A stretch of DNA of 64,000 nt from Nothopassalora personata. Lineage: Eukaryota; Ascomycota; Dothideomycetes; Mycosphaerellales; Mycosphaerellaceae. The stretch spans positions 62,001 to 126,000 of the forward strand of contig CM066295.1 of assembly GCA_033816765.1 (NCBI GenBank), read 5' to 3'. The position numbers were made by a program, and so were the translations under genes. How positions within the stretch are numbered: position 1 is the stretch's first letter; each line of letters starts with the position of its first letter. The notes beneath the pieces are model-generated. The model was not told the DNA's origin. It ran no database searches and saw only the letters and a list, made by a program, of their open reading frames with translations. Shown here in pieces: positions 1 through 12,116 of this stretch.

Positions 1-1081
1 GCCGAAAGTGGGCTGAGGCAGATTTGCTGGTAGGGGCTGACGTTGAGACGAAGGCACTGGCGCACTGTCTATGATTCGTCAATCGGCTGCAACGTCACTA
101 CCACTGTCAGTACTTACGCGAGCTGTTCATGCCCATCCTACTGCCCGGTGCCGCATATCCTTGGCCACCGTAGCCAGCACCAGGCTGTAGAGTCATGCGT
201 CTGCGCTCGTCACTTCTGCCGCTGCCGTTGCTGTTGTTGCGGCGTCGGAACTCGGGCGCCGTTCGCTGTTGCTGCGAGCCACGGTACTGTCCTGCATTAT
301 TCGAAGCTCCCTGAATAACATTGTCGGCGTCATGCTCAGCGGCGCTCTCGACATGTGGATTGATCTGCTGCGCCTTCAGACCTCTGTACATCTTCTCGTA
401 GTTGTTTGAGCGCTTCGTCATCTCCTTGAGCTCTCGATCGAGCTTCTGATTGTGGGCCAGAATGTTTTGATGCTCGGTGAGCATCGCTGTGACATATCAG
501 CGGTCAGCCAGTGCAGCGACGACAAGAGGAGCAACACACCGTCCAGCTTGGAGCTCATGCGAGTGGCTTCATCGTTCGCCTCACGAATGACGCTTTGCAC
601 GTGCGCGTCCAGTCCGGCGTACCGATCGGACAGCGTCTTGGTGAGGTACTCCTGGTAGGTGCTGTAACATCGTTAGCTGATCGCTTATGCCAAAATGCAG
701 ATGCTGCCACCGACATCTCCTGTGCCATCTGGTACGCCCAGAAGTTCAAGCCTCGTCCTGCACACTCCATGATGATGGTAGGGCTAAGACCGCTCAGAAT
801 GCTGGTCTTGTAGTCTTCTGTGGGGGCGAGGGAAGTGACGACCGCATCGTCTGGATTGAGCAACCGTGTTGCACAAGCCGGGCATTTGCGTTGCCCGTCT
901 TTTGGTGCACTGAGGTCGAGACGATCTGCACAGTTGAGGCAGAAGATATGGCTGGTGAAAGATGTCAGCCGGATTCATGCTTGCCGGTCGAGGTGACGAC
1001 TTGCCTGCAGGTCGTAACCACAGCACGATCGTCGACTTGTGCACGGCAGCTGAGGTCGTTGCAACGAAGGGTGGCGTCCAT
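1..1081 (-). CDS. Hei10/CCNB1IP1-like RING-finger protein (3' end beyond window)
   Basis: Probable meiotic crossover E3 ligase of the Hei10/CCNB1IP1 family, a RING protein of the synaptonemal complex that marks crossover sites. Spliced exons read 1081-1005, 951-715, 661-540, 486-118 and tentatively 64-1. The N-terminus has a degenerate RING (CNDLSC, then TTCSHIFCLNC, then CPAC), followed by the family hallmark EDYKTSILSGLSP, IMECAGRGLNFWAYQ and YQEYL, a coiled coil, and a Gln/Arg/Gly-rich tail. The first intron is GC-AG (gcaagt...cag); the SHIFC motif forms only after this splice. All four introns, including the tentative last one (gtaagt...cag), measure 53 nt. Without the last splice the frame stops at 107-109. 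The family call rests on motif recognition and is strong; the C-terminus is uncertain. Confidence 0.85.
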
Positions 1082-2267
1082 CGAATCGCCGCAAAGAACG
1101 TGTTCTGAGCAAATGGAGCGGTGATTAGGTGCTGCGGGGGAATGGTGGTGAGGAAGTTGGAGGTTCGAGGTTGAGATAAGACTTCCCACATGTGAAAAGG
1201 AGGAAGGCACGCAGCCCACTTGCTACGCGATGACTATTACTTCAACCGGTCAAAACGAGACAGCATCATCACCATCACAGATCAAACACTTCCGAGACGA
1301 CTCGCAATAGGCCGCGCGGCAATAATGCGCTACTGGTCGTGCATCGCCTATGTGTGCCTCGCTTGCAGTTTATGACCTTCGCCAAAAGAGTGCCTGCCAA
1401 TATCAGCAAGCTGTTCTGAATGATGCGAAGAATCATGATGAATAGCTGCAGTGGATCTTAGCGACCACCGCTGATCGTTTGCAACGATCATTCTACCTAC
1501 GCTTCTTGCGCGATATTGTCAATTTGGATGATGAACGCTCTTCTTCAACGAATTTGTCGCGAGGGCGAGGGCTTCAACCACGGCGGGCGACAGTCGCATG
1601 CGTTCTTGATCGAAAGCCATGGCTTCTGCACTCTTGCTGCATCTTCGCCGATGTGATTTAGAGGTCGAGAAAGCAGGTATAGTGACGAAGCGACACCATT
1701 GATAACCACGTTCCGGTTGTCAGTAATGCCGCTTAAGATAGAGCCAGCAACTCGAAGGCTCTTGAACGATAGATACTCCAGATCTTTCCTGCAGTACTCC
1801 GTCAGCATTCAGATAGTGTTCGGCTCCAAAGCTCGTCGCACCGCCCAGTCACCTATACTGCGGTGTAACATGGCACAAGGTGGTGCTCGAGCGCCATCTC
1901 TCCGCATCCGTCCATCTGCAGGCAGCAAACAATAAGGCACCGTGCAGTACGGCAGATCTCGAAGCTCTTTTCTTGGTACAGCCAACCGTTGCATGCAGGT
2001 ACCACCACGCACGAGCGTTCTCGCCGCAGGTACTCGTGGTACTGCTGACGGGTGTCCGTACGATGCCACGCCACCTGCTACACCTCCTCGTGTTACCCTC
2101 CGCCTTCTAGCGCGGTCATTGAGGTACTTCGATGTAGTCGAGGAGTTCTCTCTGTTCTCGTTTCTGCATACAGGAAGGGCATGTATGGTAACTCGTCCAT
2201 TCTTTTGAAGACAAGCGTGCCCGTCCACATTGCCGTTGTTGAATCGCAGACGGTGGTGGGAAGCGCG
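1082..2267. other. Intergenic region, divergent promoters
   Basis: About 1.2 kb between two divergently transcribed genes. Short open frames occur on both strands, but none has recognisable domains, splice structure or good coding character. It probably holds both promoters and 5' UTRs. I see no repeat and no RIP signature here. Confidence 0.5.
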
Positions 2268-3842
2268 ATGACTACTTCCTCGACCTCATCTGTCCGGGAA
2301 GATCCTGCGGCTCCAGGCGCAACGTCGAGCTCAGGTACAGATGGTTCCATCTCTGCATCATTTCCTCCTCAGACATCGGGCGGGGCGCCTGCAGATTCGA
2401 CCAGCCCGAACACTGGAGCTGCTAGCACAATCTACACCTCTGCGCCGTCGCCGAGCTTTGATCCTTCAAGTGGAGGAAGCTCGCCAGCTTCAGCTAGCAG
2501 TATATCCACGCAAAGTCTCGCTCCATCGGCCGGCCCAGTGTCGACTCCCACGAGCGACTCGATTCCCCTTCAAATTTCCACTCTTCCGGCCAACGCAACC
2601 AATATCTTGAGCTCCAAAACAAGCTCCTTAGCGCCATTCAGCAGCACAACAACACCAGCACCGGCATTGCCAGCCACGACAGCATTACCCAGCAACAATG
2701 AGTCTGCAATCTCCTCTAGAAACAGCAGCCTGTCTCCAAAGGTTGTCGCTGGGATCAGCATAGGGACAGCTGCAGCTAGCGCAATCATCGCCGCGTCGAT
2801 CCTCTTTCTCCTCTTAAGACGACGTCGTAGACATCGCGCTTCACCGCACGAGCCTTTCGACTCCTACCAAGACCACACCTCCACCTTGTCCGGCACCACT
2901 GCCCTCCCAACCCTCGAAAAGCCCCTCCCCTCCTTCTCCACCAGCAGCGGCACCAACAAAGACATCGTCGACCTCCTCCCCCCGGCCTCCGACTTCGAAC
3001 TCCAAGAAGACTTCACCACCCTCAACGCCTCCATCCGCTCCTACGTCGAAACCTACTACACCGCCACCACCGAACTCTCCTCTCTGTCCCAAGACCACCG
3101 CACCGCCCGAAAACCCTTCATCGAAGGCCTCCCCGAACTCCTCTCCCCCTCTGCTCCCCTCTCCGAACGCCATCTAGACTCCCTCCTCAAGGATCCCTCC
3201 ACGCGCCTCGCCGCCATCAGATTCTTGATCGCTTGGAATATCCTCTCCAACGTATGTCCCACCGCACCCTTAGCAACGACGCTCCTACCCCCGGAAATTT
3301 CCCGCTGCTTGGAAGCTCTCGAGCCCATCCCGTTAGGGTCCGTCACTGCGCGGCCAACCTCGCCATTCCGATGTCCCTCCCCTTGTTCCATGAGAATCGT
3401 CTCCGGCGCTGTCGGCACAGCTTCTTCCTCGGAAGACTGGCTGATGAGCTTACACTGCTGGCGGCGCGTGACGGGTGCGGCGATGGCGGCGATTTATTCT
3501 TCCGATGGGGTGGAGCAGCAGTTGGATTTTCGGGATTCGAGGAAGGGCAATGGTTCCGAGTTGACGGCGAGTTTGGTTTGTGTGTTGCAGCCTTTTGTGG
3601 TGAAGGGGAAGGGGGCTGTGAGGGTGAAGGAGTTGGAGAAGGTGGTGATGAGGGGGGCGCAGGTGGGGTGGAAGTTGTTTGTTCAGGGGAGTACGTGGAA
3701 TTTTGGGTGGAAGGGAAGTGGAGGTGTGGATGAGGGGAAATTCGTGGTGTTTCCGAGTCTGGTCAAAGTCGGGGATGAGGAGGGCAAGAGATTGGTGAAG
3801 CCCTTGGTGGTGGCGGAGTGTGAGGTGACGGAGGTTCTGTGA
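2268..3842 (+). CDS. Ser/Thr-rich single-pass membrane protein, unknown function
   Basis: The frame is open from 2052, but the stretch before 2268 is Cys-rich and unlike the rest, so I prefer the Met at 2268 (524 residues); another Met lies at 2181. From 2268, residues 1 to about 155 are Ser/Thr/Pro/Ala-rich with N-glycosylation sequons (NAT, NES, NSS), a likely O-glycosylated exposed stalk. Residues about 159-183 are one hydrophobic helix, followed at once by RRRRRHR, which fits a cytoplasmic side. The remaining 335 residues are a globular cytoplasmic region with no motif I recognise. This architecture resembles fungal wall-stress sensors, but the cysteine-rich WSC domain is missing and no classical signal peptide is seen at the chosen start. 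An upstream exon carrying one is possible. Confidence 0.7.
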   Translation: MTTSSTSSVREDPAAPGATSSSGTDGSISASFPPQTSGGAPADSTSPNTGAASTIYTSAPSPSFDPSSGGSSPASASSISTQSLAPSAGPVSTPTSDSIPLQISTLPANATNILSSKTSSLAPFSSTTTPAPALPATTALPSNNESAISSRNSSLSPKVVAGISIGTAAASAIIAASILFLLLRRRRRHRASPHEPFDSYQDHTSTLSGTTALPTLEKPLPSFSTSSGTNKDIVDLLPPASDFELQEDFTTLNASIRSYVETYYTATTELSSLSQDHRTARKPFIEGLPELLSPSAPLSERHLDSLLKDPSTRLAAIRFLIAWNILSNVCPTAPLATTLLPPEISRCLEALEPIPLGSVTARPTSPFRCPSPCSMRIVSGAVGTASSSEDWLMSLHCWRRVTGAAMAAIYSSDGVEQQLDFRDSRKGNGSELTASLVCVLQPFVVKGKGAVRVKELEKVVMRGAQVGWKLFVQGSTWNFGWKGSGGVDEGKFVVFPSLVKVGDEEGKRLVKPLVVAECEVTEVL

Positions 3843-4013
3843 GCTTTTGTGTTGATGTTTGTGGTAGTGTGTGAAGGTATGATCAAATGGATTGAATTGA
3901 ATCGCCATGCCCATGTCCGCGCAAGTAATGTATCGTGGTATCTCTTCCAAGCACCAGCACCATGCAATGCTCTTGATGCACCCTAACACCGTCTGAACTC
4001 CACCTCTTCGCCA

Positions 4014-5102
4014 TCACAAGAAATAATCCCTCACAGGATCGTTCCCCGTAGCCGCATTCTGCGCATTCTGACTCTCCATCCTATGCGCCTCATTCTCCGG
4101 CGCCGCATCAAACACATTCCACTTCCTCTCCCCGCCGGGACCCACCTCCAGCACACTCGCCAGGTTGCCACACCTGTAGCAGTAGTTCGGCGCGCTCCAG
4201 ACCGTGCTCAATCGATCGTCGAACATGGCCATATACCCCTCATTGCAGAGTTGATGTGCCCGTAAGATGTGTGTCATGCTATTCACTTCCAAGAACTTCT
4301 TCACGACCTGCGCGCCAAATGTATACCCCGCTCCCCTCGGGCTCAGACTGAACTCATCCCTCTCCCCATCCGGATCACTCCAGACCAGATCCGCCATGGG
4401 ACCCTCGTGGGGGATTTCTCGGAAACGATCGATGATCTTGATTTGGTCTATGCTGTGAATGGACGGACTCAGTCCGCCGTGGACGCAGAAGATCTTGTCG
4501 TCGATGACGCAGGAGAGCGACAGGTAGTCGAACATATCGGTGAAGTAGTGCCATACTGCGGGATTTCCATACTTTCGCGAGCATTCGGTGTAGAAGCCGT
4601 AGGATTGGGTCACGCCGCGGGATTCGTGGTTGCCGCGGATGAGGTGCACGCGCTCGGGGTAGCGGAGTTTGAGGCAGACGAGGAGGGAGATGGTTTCGAT
4701 GCTGAAGAGGCCGCGGTCGACGTAGTCGCCTGGGAGATACGTGTCAGTAGTGGTGGTGGATTTGTGATGGCGTGACCTCACTCACCCAGGAAGAGGTAGT
4801 TGGTGTCAGGACAGTAGCCGCCAATCTTGAAGATCTCGATCATGTCGAAGAATTGTCCGTGTATGTCTCCCACCACCGTCACCGGCGACAGGATGTGCAC
4901 GACATTGCTCTCCTTCATCAACAGCTCTTTCGTCTTGGCGCATATCGCTTCGATGACCGAGTCGGCGAGGAGTTCCTTGCGGTAGAGACGGGCGATGCAC
5001 TCATCGAGGTCGACGCTGGCTGCACATGGGCGTGTCAGTAGGGATATGCAACACGATGATGCTATGCGCTATGTGTGAGCTCATACCCGGCAGACCAGGC
5101 AT
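4014..5102 (-). CDS. ppg1: PP2A-like Ser/Thr protein phosphatase Ppg1
   Basis: Catalytic subunit of a PP2A-family metallophosphatase (about 321 residues), in yeast a partner of the Far/STRIPAK-type complex. Exons 5102-5087, 5019-4786 and 4729-4014; introns of 67 nt (gtatga...gcag) and 56 nt (gtgagt...ccag). The metal-binding motifs are complete: GDIHG in exon 2, GDYVDRG across the second splice, RGNHESR, VHGGLSP and SAPNYCYRCGN. The C-terminus is DYFL, the methylation tail of PP2A-like enzymes. QIKIIDRFREIPH, ADLVWSDP, HQLCNEGY and NVFDAAPEN match Ppg1 better than PP4, PP6 or Sit4. The ATG at 5102 gives a very short first exon (MPGLP plus one base), common in this family. It converges on the membrane-protein gene with only about 170 bp between the stop codons. 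Confidence 0.92.
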
Positions 5103-5730
5103 TTCTACGTGGTAATGTCCTGGTGGACAACGTCTGTGTCAAGCGTTACGAGGGACTGTCTTCGTAAGGCGGCAAGACGGGCGCATCCAGCTGTACCTTC
5201 AGCATTCTCAAGACATGTGAAAGTGGTGTATTTGGCAGTGCATGGCAGGCATGTGAAGCATCAGGAGAATATGATGGGATGCTGCCAAGTGATGATGCTC
5301 TTCTCTTCTTGCCGCCGAGATTGAATGATTCTTAGTTCTAGAACTACAGATGCGGGCGGCGTCTGACAGGCATCCTCCGGCATGGCCCGTCCTGGTGTTG
5401 CCGGGGGCTGTTTACCTGTACTTTGCGACGGTAATTTCTTCCTCCCAAAACACGACCTGCACATTTCATCTTTGCCCAGCCACACGCCTTTGCATGCTAT
5501 GCTGTCCTGATGCGCCGCGCAGTCGCTGGCTGCAGCTTCGCTTTCCATGTTGATTGTCAGACTGACCCGTGCAGACAGAAAATACCGACGACGGTCCTGT
5601 GCTGTCAAGCCTTCCACTCATCATCCCTTACAAGGTTGATTACAAGGTTGATTGGAACGGCAGGCAACGCAACGCAACGCAACGCTTACCAGCAAACTGC
5701 TGCGGCATAACAACAACATTGATCTCAACC

Positions 5731-5781
<51 letters not shown>

Positions 5782-5975
5782 GGGGATACTTCCACCAACA
5801 TCTCTCTTCTGCAAGTCATCCGCCCTCAGCCTCTCCTCTTCTCGCCTCTCCACATCAAGCTCGTCGTCTCTCGTACTGGCCTGCTGTCGACTGTTCGCCA
5901 AGTTCGATACTTTGATGACTTTTTCATTGGGACCGCTCTCGCATTTATAACAGAAAGACAATTTTCTTTTCCAGA
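5103..5975. other. Intergenic region with simple repeats
   Basis: Divergent spacer between ppg1 and the next plus-strand gene. It contains a four-fold CAACG repeat (about 5664-5685) and an (AC)n microsatellite. The open frames crossing it arise from these repeats. A pyrimidine tract and ccag just before 5976 could be the acceptor of a 5' UTR intron. Confidence 0.6.
5732..5780. repeat. (AC)n microsatellite
   Basis: An uninterrupted AC/CA dinucleotide run of about 24 units in the 5' region of the gene starting at 5976. Likely length-polymorphic between strains. Confidence 0.97.
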
Positions 5976-7571
5976 ATGTACGCCCAACCGCAGCCTCATT
6001 TTCCGCCGCCACAAGGATCCTATCAAAGGTGCGTCTCGTCCTGCATTGCACTTTGTTTGCTAGCACAGCTACGCAACCGCCGACATGGATTTGTTAGCTT
6101 TTTAAGTCCACTAACAAACTGCAGCGGCCCTCCTCCAGCTAAGAAGCCACGCGGTAATGGTCCCATCATCACCAGATATCCGCCTCCACCAGGTTACAGA
6201 GGTCCGGCGCAATCCCAGCCACCATTCGGACTCTTCGGGCAGCAACCAGGATATGGCTACCAACAACCAGCTTACTCAGGATATCAACATCAGCCGCAAT
6301 ATACAGCCTATCCGCCACAGCAGCTCCCTCAAGCCAACTGTTATCCACAATCACATCCTGCCTATCCGACTCCAGTAGCCACACCTCAAAGCGCTCCTCC
6401 AGGTACTTGGCACCAGCCGCCATCCAGCAGGGGTCCGCATCGCCACAACTCTGCTCCTTCTAATCATCTTGGACCGGTCCTAGATGGGAATGGCGACCCA
6501 ATGCCGCCGGCGGACATGACATCGGATACAGGCCACGACTTGGAGGAAGATTTCGATGGAGAGTGCTATTTCGCACGACACCCTGAAGAGATTGAGCAAC
6601 ACCTCAGCCTCGGTGTGATCCAGTGGAGGCCACCCCTGCCTACGAAGCGTGCATTGCCATCCACTTTCCAGGAAGCTGAGCTTGAAGCGATCGCACCACG
6701 TCCCCCTCCAGCTAGCGACGAGGAATCAGTGTCGGAGTACTTCAGCAAGACTAAGCGAGAAGAGTCGCTGCTGAGCGTCAGACAGACTGATATCTGGCAA
6801 GACATCAAAGAGAGCCTCGTCTTCCGCGAGTTCTCCGCAGTCTGCTCCCGTATCATCAGTCTGTCGGAAATGCTTGATCAATACAAGAGTCGCTTCGACG
6901 AGGAGTGGGCCAACGGAGAAGACCGCAGCCCAACGCCTTCCTTGACACGAGAGTCAACACCTGCGAATGACGGCAGGATGGAGATCGACGCACATGCTCC
7001 TCGGTCTTCGTCGTCACAGCATAATAATAACATTCTCGACAGCTTCGAGCAAGCTCTGCGCTCCAGGAGCCGAGAACCATCTCAGCACCGCGAGAGACAC
7101 TCTCGCACAAACTCTGTCTGCTCCACGACGTCCCGTCATACCCATACCGGCAAGATCACGCGGCCCATTCCCTTGCCACCCATACATGACCCAACACAGG
7201 AGGACATTCTCGCGGCGCTAGGCGTTACTGGCTCGCCAAAGCTCGTGTATCAGACCCCAGGACCTGCATATGGACCTGCACTGTCGACCGTAAAGAAGCA
7301 GCAGCACAGTCGCGCGAGCTCAGTAAGCAGCGCAAGCGATAGACTGCAACCAACAATTCAACCTCCATTGAAGATCAATGGCTATCGCGATGGAGACTAC
7401 GACGCGGAGCCGGATGACCAAGCTACGCCAAGACCCAAGCTCAATCGATTTGACAGCAGCCGGAAGCGTAGCTATGCGGATTCTATCGCTGGTGCCATCG
7501 AGGAGTGTGACGAGGAGGATGATGGGGCAACGCCCAAACCGCGGAAGAAGCAAGCACGTGTTGGATGCTAG
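5976..7571 (+). CDS. Pro/Gln-rich, probably nuclear protein, unknown function
   Basis: Two exons, 5976-6028 and 6125-7571, joined over a 96-nt intron (gtgcgt...cactaac...gcag). The intron length is a multiple of three and has no stop, so an unspliced frame of 531 codons also exists; I prefer the spliced 499-residue form because the intronic translation is Cys/Leu-rich and unlike the rest. The N-terminal quarter is low complexity (Pro, Gln, Tyr, Gly) with a basic PPPAKKPRG segment. The middle has an acidic patch and a conserved-looking block around DIWQDIKESLVFREFS. The C-terminal third is Ser/Arg-rich with SRKRSYADS, an acidic run and a basic KPRKKQAR end. The two basic clusters suggest nuclear localisation. 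I recognise no enzymatic domain. Confidence 0.75.
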   Translation: MYAQPQPHFPPPQGSYQRCVSSCIALCLLAQLRNRRHGFVSFLSPLTNCSGPPPAKKPRGNGPIITRYPPPPGYRGPAQSQPPFGLFGQQPGYGYQQPAYSGYQHQPQYTAYPPQQLPQANCYPQSHPAYPTPVATPQSAPPGTWHQPPSSRGPHRHNSAPSNHLGPVLDGNGDPMPPADMTSDTGHDLEEDFDGECYFARHPEEIEQHLSLGVIQWRPPLPTKRALPSTFQEAELEAIAPRPPPASDEESVSEYFSKTKREESLLSVRQTDIWQDIKESLVFREFSAVCSRIISLSEMLDQYKSRFDEEWANGEDRSPTPSLTRESTPANDGRMEIDAHAPRSSSSQHNNNILDSFEQALRSRSREPSQHRERHSRTNSVCSTTSRHTHTGKITRPIPLPPIHDPTQEDILAALGVTGSPKLVYQTPGPAYGPALSTVKKQQHSRASSVSSASDRLQPTIQPPLKINGYRDGDYDAEPDDQATPRPKLNRFDSSRKRSYADSIAGAIEECDEEDDGATPKPRKKQARVGC

Positions 7572-8850
7572 CAGCATAAGGAAAGGTGTCTGATGAACGA
7601 CGCAAGTCTAAGGTGCTGGTAGTACTGCCAGCTGCTTGTGCCGTGGGTTTGCACGAGGACGATGCTTCGATGTAAACGCTGTTCGAACATTGACGCAGGA
7701 GACTGCAAGGCTTCAGTGTTCTCGGCCAACCACAGAGCAACACGTTTGACCTACGATCCTGTAACATAACCCTTGAACGACTTTGACCATAAGATTTCAT
7801 CAGCTTCCCCTCGTATCGTAGCTCCACCTTCCGGGCCAGAGGACAGGCTGAAGGAGCTGAGAGTTGGTATCTAGCATGACGTGATCGCATCTACTCACCG
7901 GAATCTGCCAGTTTACAAATGCATCATGGGGCTTCAATCGTGGAAGGGACTTTTTTAGGAATAACTTACAGACATACCGATGGAGGACAAATCATCCGGT
8001 GCCGTCCTCCTGGCACGGCTTGCCTCTGGCTTCCTGCAGATACCTGAGGGAGGTCCAGGCCACAACAAACTTCGACAGCGACAGGTCACTCACAGCACGA
8101 CTTTACGGCATACAGTGACATCTATCGATAGTGCCGCTCGTCGCTTCGACATGCACGTGCGAGAAAACCTCAAACTTTCGCTAGCGGCAGGGGAATCGAG
8201 CTCATCCGGGTGGGTCGCGTGCAGTGGCAGTAGGTACACACACGGCTGGCTGAATCGAAAACCCAATCGTGCAATTTCTAGACCTGGGAAAAACGGCACT
8301 TGGTGGTGGTTGTCTTCACAGAAGTGCTCAGGTACGTGCCTACCCACCTTCCAGAATTTCCCCCCAGCCATGCGGACGATCGTCGTATAGTGCACGGCGC
8401 GAGACCACATTCTGCACGCAATCCTTGCTAGCAATTGTTGCATTGACTGCATTGTAAGTATCTCCACCAAGTCAGCTGTGTACACCAAGGCTGAGTAACA
8501 TAGGATTTTTGCCCATCGCCGCTATCATCACGTCCGCTACACTCTCAGTCACCTCGGATCATTTGTAGCTTGCTCACGAGTCACACTTTGTGCCTCTACC
8601 GGCTTTCGCAAGTGTGAAATTCGCTGGATTCCACGACTACGGCTACCTTTACTATGAGCGAGCAAGCGTTGAAGCCAGCCCCTAGAGTCGTGCAAGCTGC
8701 CGCTGCTGCAGGCTCCATTCTCCCAACTGCGTCTCCCACGGTGAGTGCGTTCGGGGATGTTGCCACATTGGTCCTGAGGTTAGCCTGTAACAATGTCCAC
8801 GATACGCTTAACCTGTAGCCGAGGGTTTAGTAGGAAGGAATTCGGGCGGA
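7572..8850. other. Intergenic region, last non-repeat DNA before the repeat block
   Basis: No convincing gene. Short frames on both strands lack domains and splice logic. Base composition and CpA/TpG content are normal. After about 8850 the sequence becomes progressively rich in TAG/TAA/CTAG. Confidence 0.5.
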
Positions 8851-10644
8851 CACAGCTGGGGTATCTACGAAGTACTGTAGGAACAGACATTTTAGGCCTA
8901 GGCATATATTTGTAGAGTCGCGACCTGCAGATGTAGATGATCTAGTACTGTGGTTAGGTGTCGCAACCTTGCTATAGGACGGGAGCAAGAGCGAAGAAGA
9001 AGACGATCAGTCTGCTAAGAACCAACCCTCTCAGGCCTGCTAAAATCTGGTATTTTTGCATAGGAATACAATGTAGACGATACTGCAGGGGGGCTGCTCA
9101 CTTGTCAGGGTCGGAACTAGCGGCCTGTGTAGGAGTTCTTGGACAACGTCGCAACTCTTGACGAGGTGGACCATCCGAAGGGACCCTCTTCACATCTGTA
9201 GACCGATGTGTACCGGTATACGCTGCAGCATTATCACCGTTACCTTTACAGCCAACATCTGTGCGATATGATATAGCTACGAGTGACGGTACAGGAGACT
9301 CTATTGGGTCACGGCTACCGGATTAGTCAAAGACAACAATGCCGACGTACTGTGGACCTACTTGGAGAACCTCTAATTATACTACGGATGCCGAAGCTCT
9401 AATGCCCGCCATCTTCCAATTCATGTTCAATTATATGTCATAGCTAGGCATAGGAGCCCCATTAGAAAAAACGCCCTACACGACATGCCCTTTCGGATAG
9501 CAAACGTATCGCCCGAGGACAACACGACCAGGCTAGAAGCGACTTGGACTACGGTGAGCGCCCTCGAAAGTGGTTTAAACTGCTGTCGGGAGGAAAACCA
9601 GGATCTGCTCTTTATAGCTATACTAACCGGTCTAGTAGAAGGGTCCCTCTCTACGAACGGGTCTCCAGTCTCTACAATCGACGCTTGGAACGGACCTGCC
9701 GCTTTTGGAGAGCGCCGAGTTATGGACTAGGCATTCGAAAAATGTGCGCTATAAAGTTTTAGCTACTAAGCACAGTCTTTACTTCACGTACGACGGACCA
9801 TTACAGGAGCACACAATACAGCTACCACATGTAAATGACACCGGGATGGAGCTAGATTACAGCCCTAACATTGCGTAATCGCCGGCTCCCCCCGGTGTAA
9901 GCGATTCTAGCTATTTCTATCTTAGATTTTCCTCAAGTTATAATGTGACTTCTCTACGGAAGAACTACACCAACGGCTATATCTAGCTATAGTGGACCTA
10001 TTTACAAATCCCCTAATTAGAGCAGCGAGTACGGAGGGGCACGAGAACAGCGTAGAGATAACTGTAACGCTTGATAATGTATACACGGACTCCGATATCG
10101 TCCCTCGAACGCCACGTTTAGAAGATTTACATACAATAGTTAAGTGAACGCTTAACTAGAGGTCGTAGCGGTATGTTTGTTGTAGGAGGGTGGCATAGCG
10201 GGGAGGGACTCTTCTAAAGCAGTTAGGCTATGAAATCGCTGTGATATTAATACCCTAGACTCTATATATTGCCTCCGCTCTACCTTGATCTGTGCGACGT
10301 AGGTTAATGACTCGAAGCTAGGCCGGCTTATGCTAGTCGACACTTATATTCGAACTATTTTCCGACCTACTACAACGGTAGACATCGCTTTACATGTTAT
10401 CTCTATCTATCTCTTTCTCGTACCTATAGCTCGCAACCTCTACACCGTCTATAAGAAGGTATTTAGGCACCGAGAACGTCGTCCGCCTAACCTGTAGGTT
10501 ATAGCGTATCGTCTTCTCGGGGCACTTTACGGTCCTCTACACCTTAGCTAACTTAACTTTACTGTCCTAATGCTAGACTCTTAACCTCGTTCCCTAAGCC
10601 GGTCCGTACGTTAAGAGTTACTCGTTCCCTAGACTAGCTAATAA

Positions 10645-10893
10645 ATAAGTTAAGTAAGTCTAGACCCTCGAACTTGTTTACTTACTAAGCACAAGTCGTC
10701 TAAGGAGGTTAAATTTGCTTACTTATAGCAAGGCTCGCTTATAAGTTACTTAGTGTAGGTAGCTTCCGTAGGCGTACACCGCGAGCTAAGTAAGTCGAGA
10801 CCTTATAACTTATTTGCTTACTAAACACAAGGCGTCTTAAATAACTAGACTTGCTTACTTATAGCAAGGCTTGCTTACAAGGTACTTAGAGTA
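10645..10893. repeat. Two-copy tandem repeat, period about 137 bp
   Basis: Two diverged units share TAAGTAAGTC near their start (10651 and 10788) and GCTTACTTATAGCAAGGC further in (10717 and 10853), with similar sequence between. No coding content seen. Confidence 0.7.
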
Positions 10894-12116
10894 ATTTACT
10901 AACTAGCTAGTCTACTTATGCCTATAGCTTCCGAAGGGGATCTTTCCTAGGAAGGCTTAGCTTATCCGGATTAACGCTAACGTTTACATTCTTCGCTATC
11001 CTAACGATTGTAGAGAAGTTAAGAGTAAACGACACGCCAATATCGAACATTACGACGAGCCTAAGGCTAATGTTAAAAACCCTAAGGCCAATAGCTAGAT
11101 ATAAGCTAGAGCTTATTAGTCGCGTATATGTAGATATATCCTATGTTTAAGATAGTCACGGTGTTATTTTCTAGTACGTTAGGTACTAAGATGTTATAGC
11201 TTTTAAATTTAATTAGTACGGTATATAGTAAAAGCCTACGCGACTTAGGTATACACGCTATCGATATTATAACATTAAAGTAGAGTTCGTTAATCGCATT
11301 CTTTAGGTTCTTACCCGTAGTAGACTGTAGCGTAGGTCGAGACAGACTGTATGCCTCGTTAATAGCACGGGTTACATTTCTATCGATAAATCAATCCTAC
11401 ATACTTAGACTAGCTCTATTTAGTAGCTCGAGCTCGGGCCTGTCTACTAAGGAGGTAGAAAGGTGTAAGTAGATGCTATAGTAGTATAGCTAGTACGTAA
11501 ACGCGGAGTAGTCTCGCTATTAAACGAGGTGGTGCTAGTCGGTATACCACCTAGGTAAGGCTACGAAGTATAGAATTGCTGTTCCTACGTAGACACCTAT
11601 CGTACTACGAATTGCGGGGTAGTGTAGCTTATGTTTTAAGCTAGCTACTAACTTAGCTATCTTACTCCGGGCGTAATTTAAGGTATATATAAGGCTAAAA
11701 TTCGGCTACTTTTAGCTAATAATAACTAACTAGAGGTATACCTCTATATTTATAGATTGATTAATTGATTATTTCATTAACGTGCTTTATAAGTCTAAGA
11801 CTATGTAATACGGGTCGTTGGTAATAACTAAATTCAAATATAAATATAAAGAGAAAAGCCCCGCGTACCCGGACATAAAAACTCTTCAAAAGGAGGGATT
11901 CGCGAGATAGATATCGAATATATTGTTACGGTAGTATACCGCGCCCGGTAGTCGTGTTTTATAGACTTACCGCCCGAGGTAGACGGTAAATTGCGCCCGT
12001 GTTTCTTACGCACGTGTTTCTTATCCCCTTACCCCGGGCGAGATAAGTTTTGCGCCCGTGTTTCTCGTCCTTTACCGCGCCGGATAATCCCGTCTTACGC
12101 ACTCTAAGTTAAAATT

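Noticed and set aside
2052..2267. Upstream extension of the membrane-protein frame to an ATG at 2052
   Set aside because: Composition is unlike the rest and overlaps promoter-like DNA; Met at 2268 is more plausible, although 2181 cannot be excluded.
5569..6066. Several frames rich in Thr-His or Cys-Val repeats
   Set aside because: Artefacts of the (AC)n microsatellite and of the opposite strand of the 5976 gene.
8090..8488. 132-residue minus-strand frame
   Set aside because: No domain, unusual composition and an equally long frame on the opposite strand; likely chance.
8654..8821. Possible first exon (MSEQALKPAPRVV...) with a GTGAGT donor at 8741, or a 54-residue small ORF
   Set aside because: The exon after the predicted acceptor hits a stop at once and no homology is recognised; too weak to call, though it might be a gene start truncated by the repeat block.
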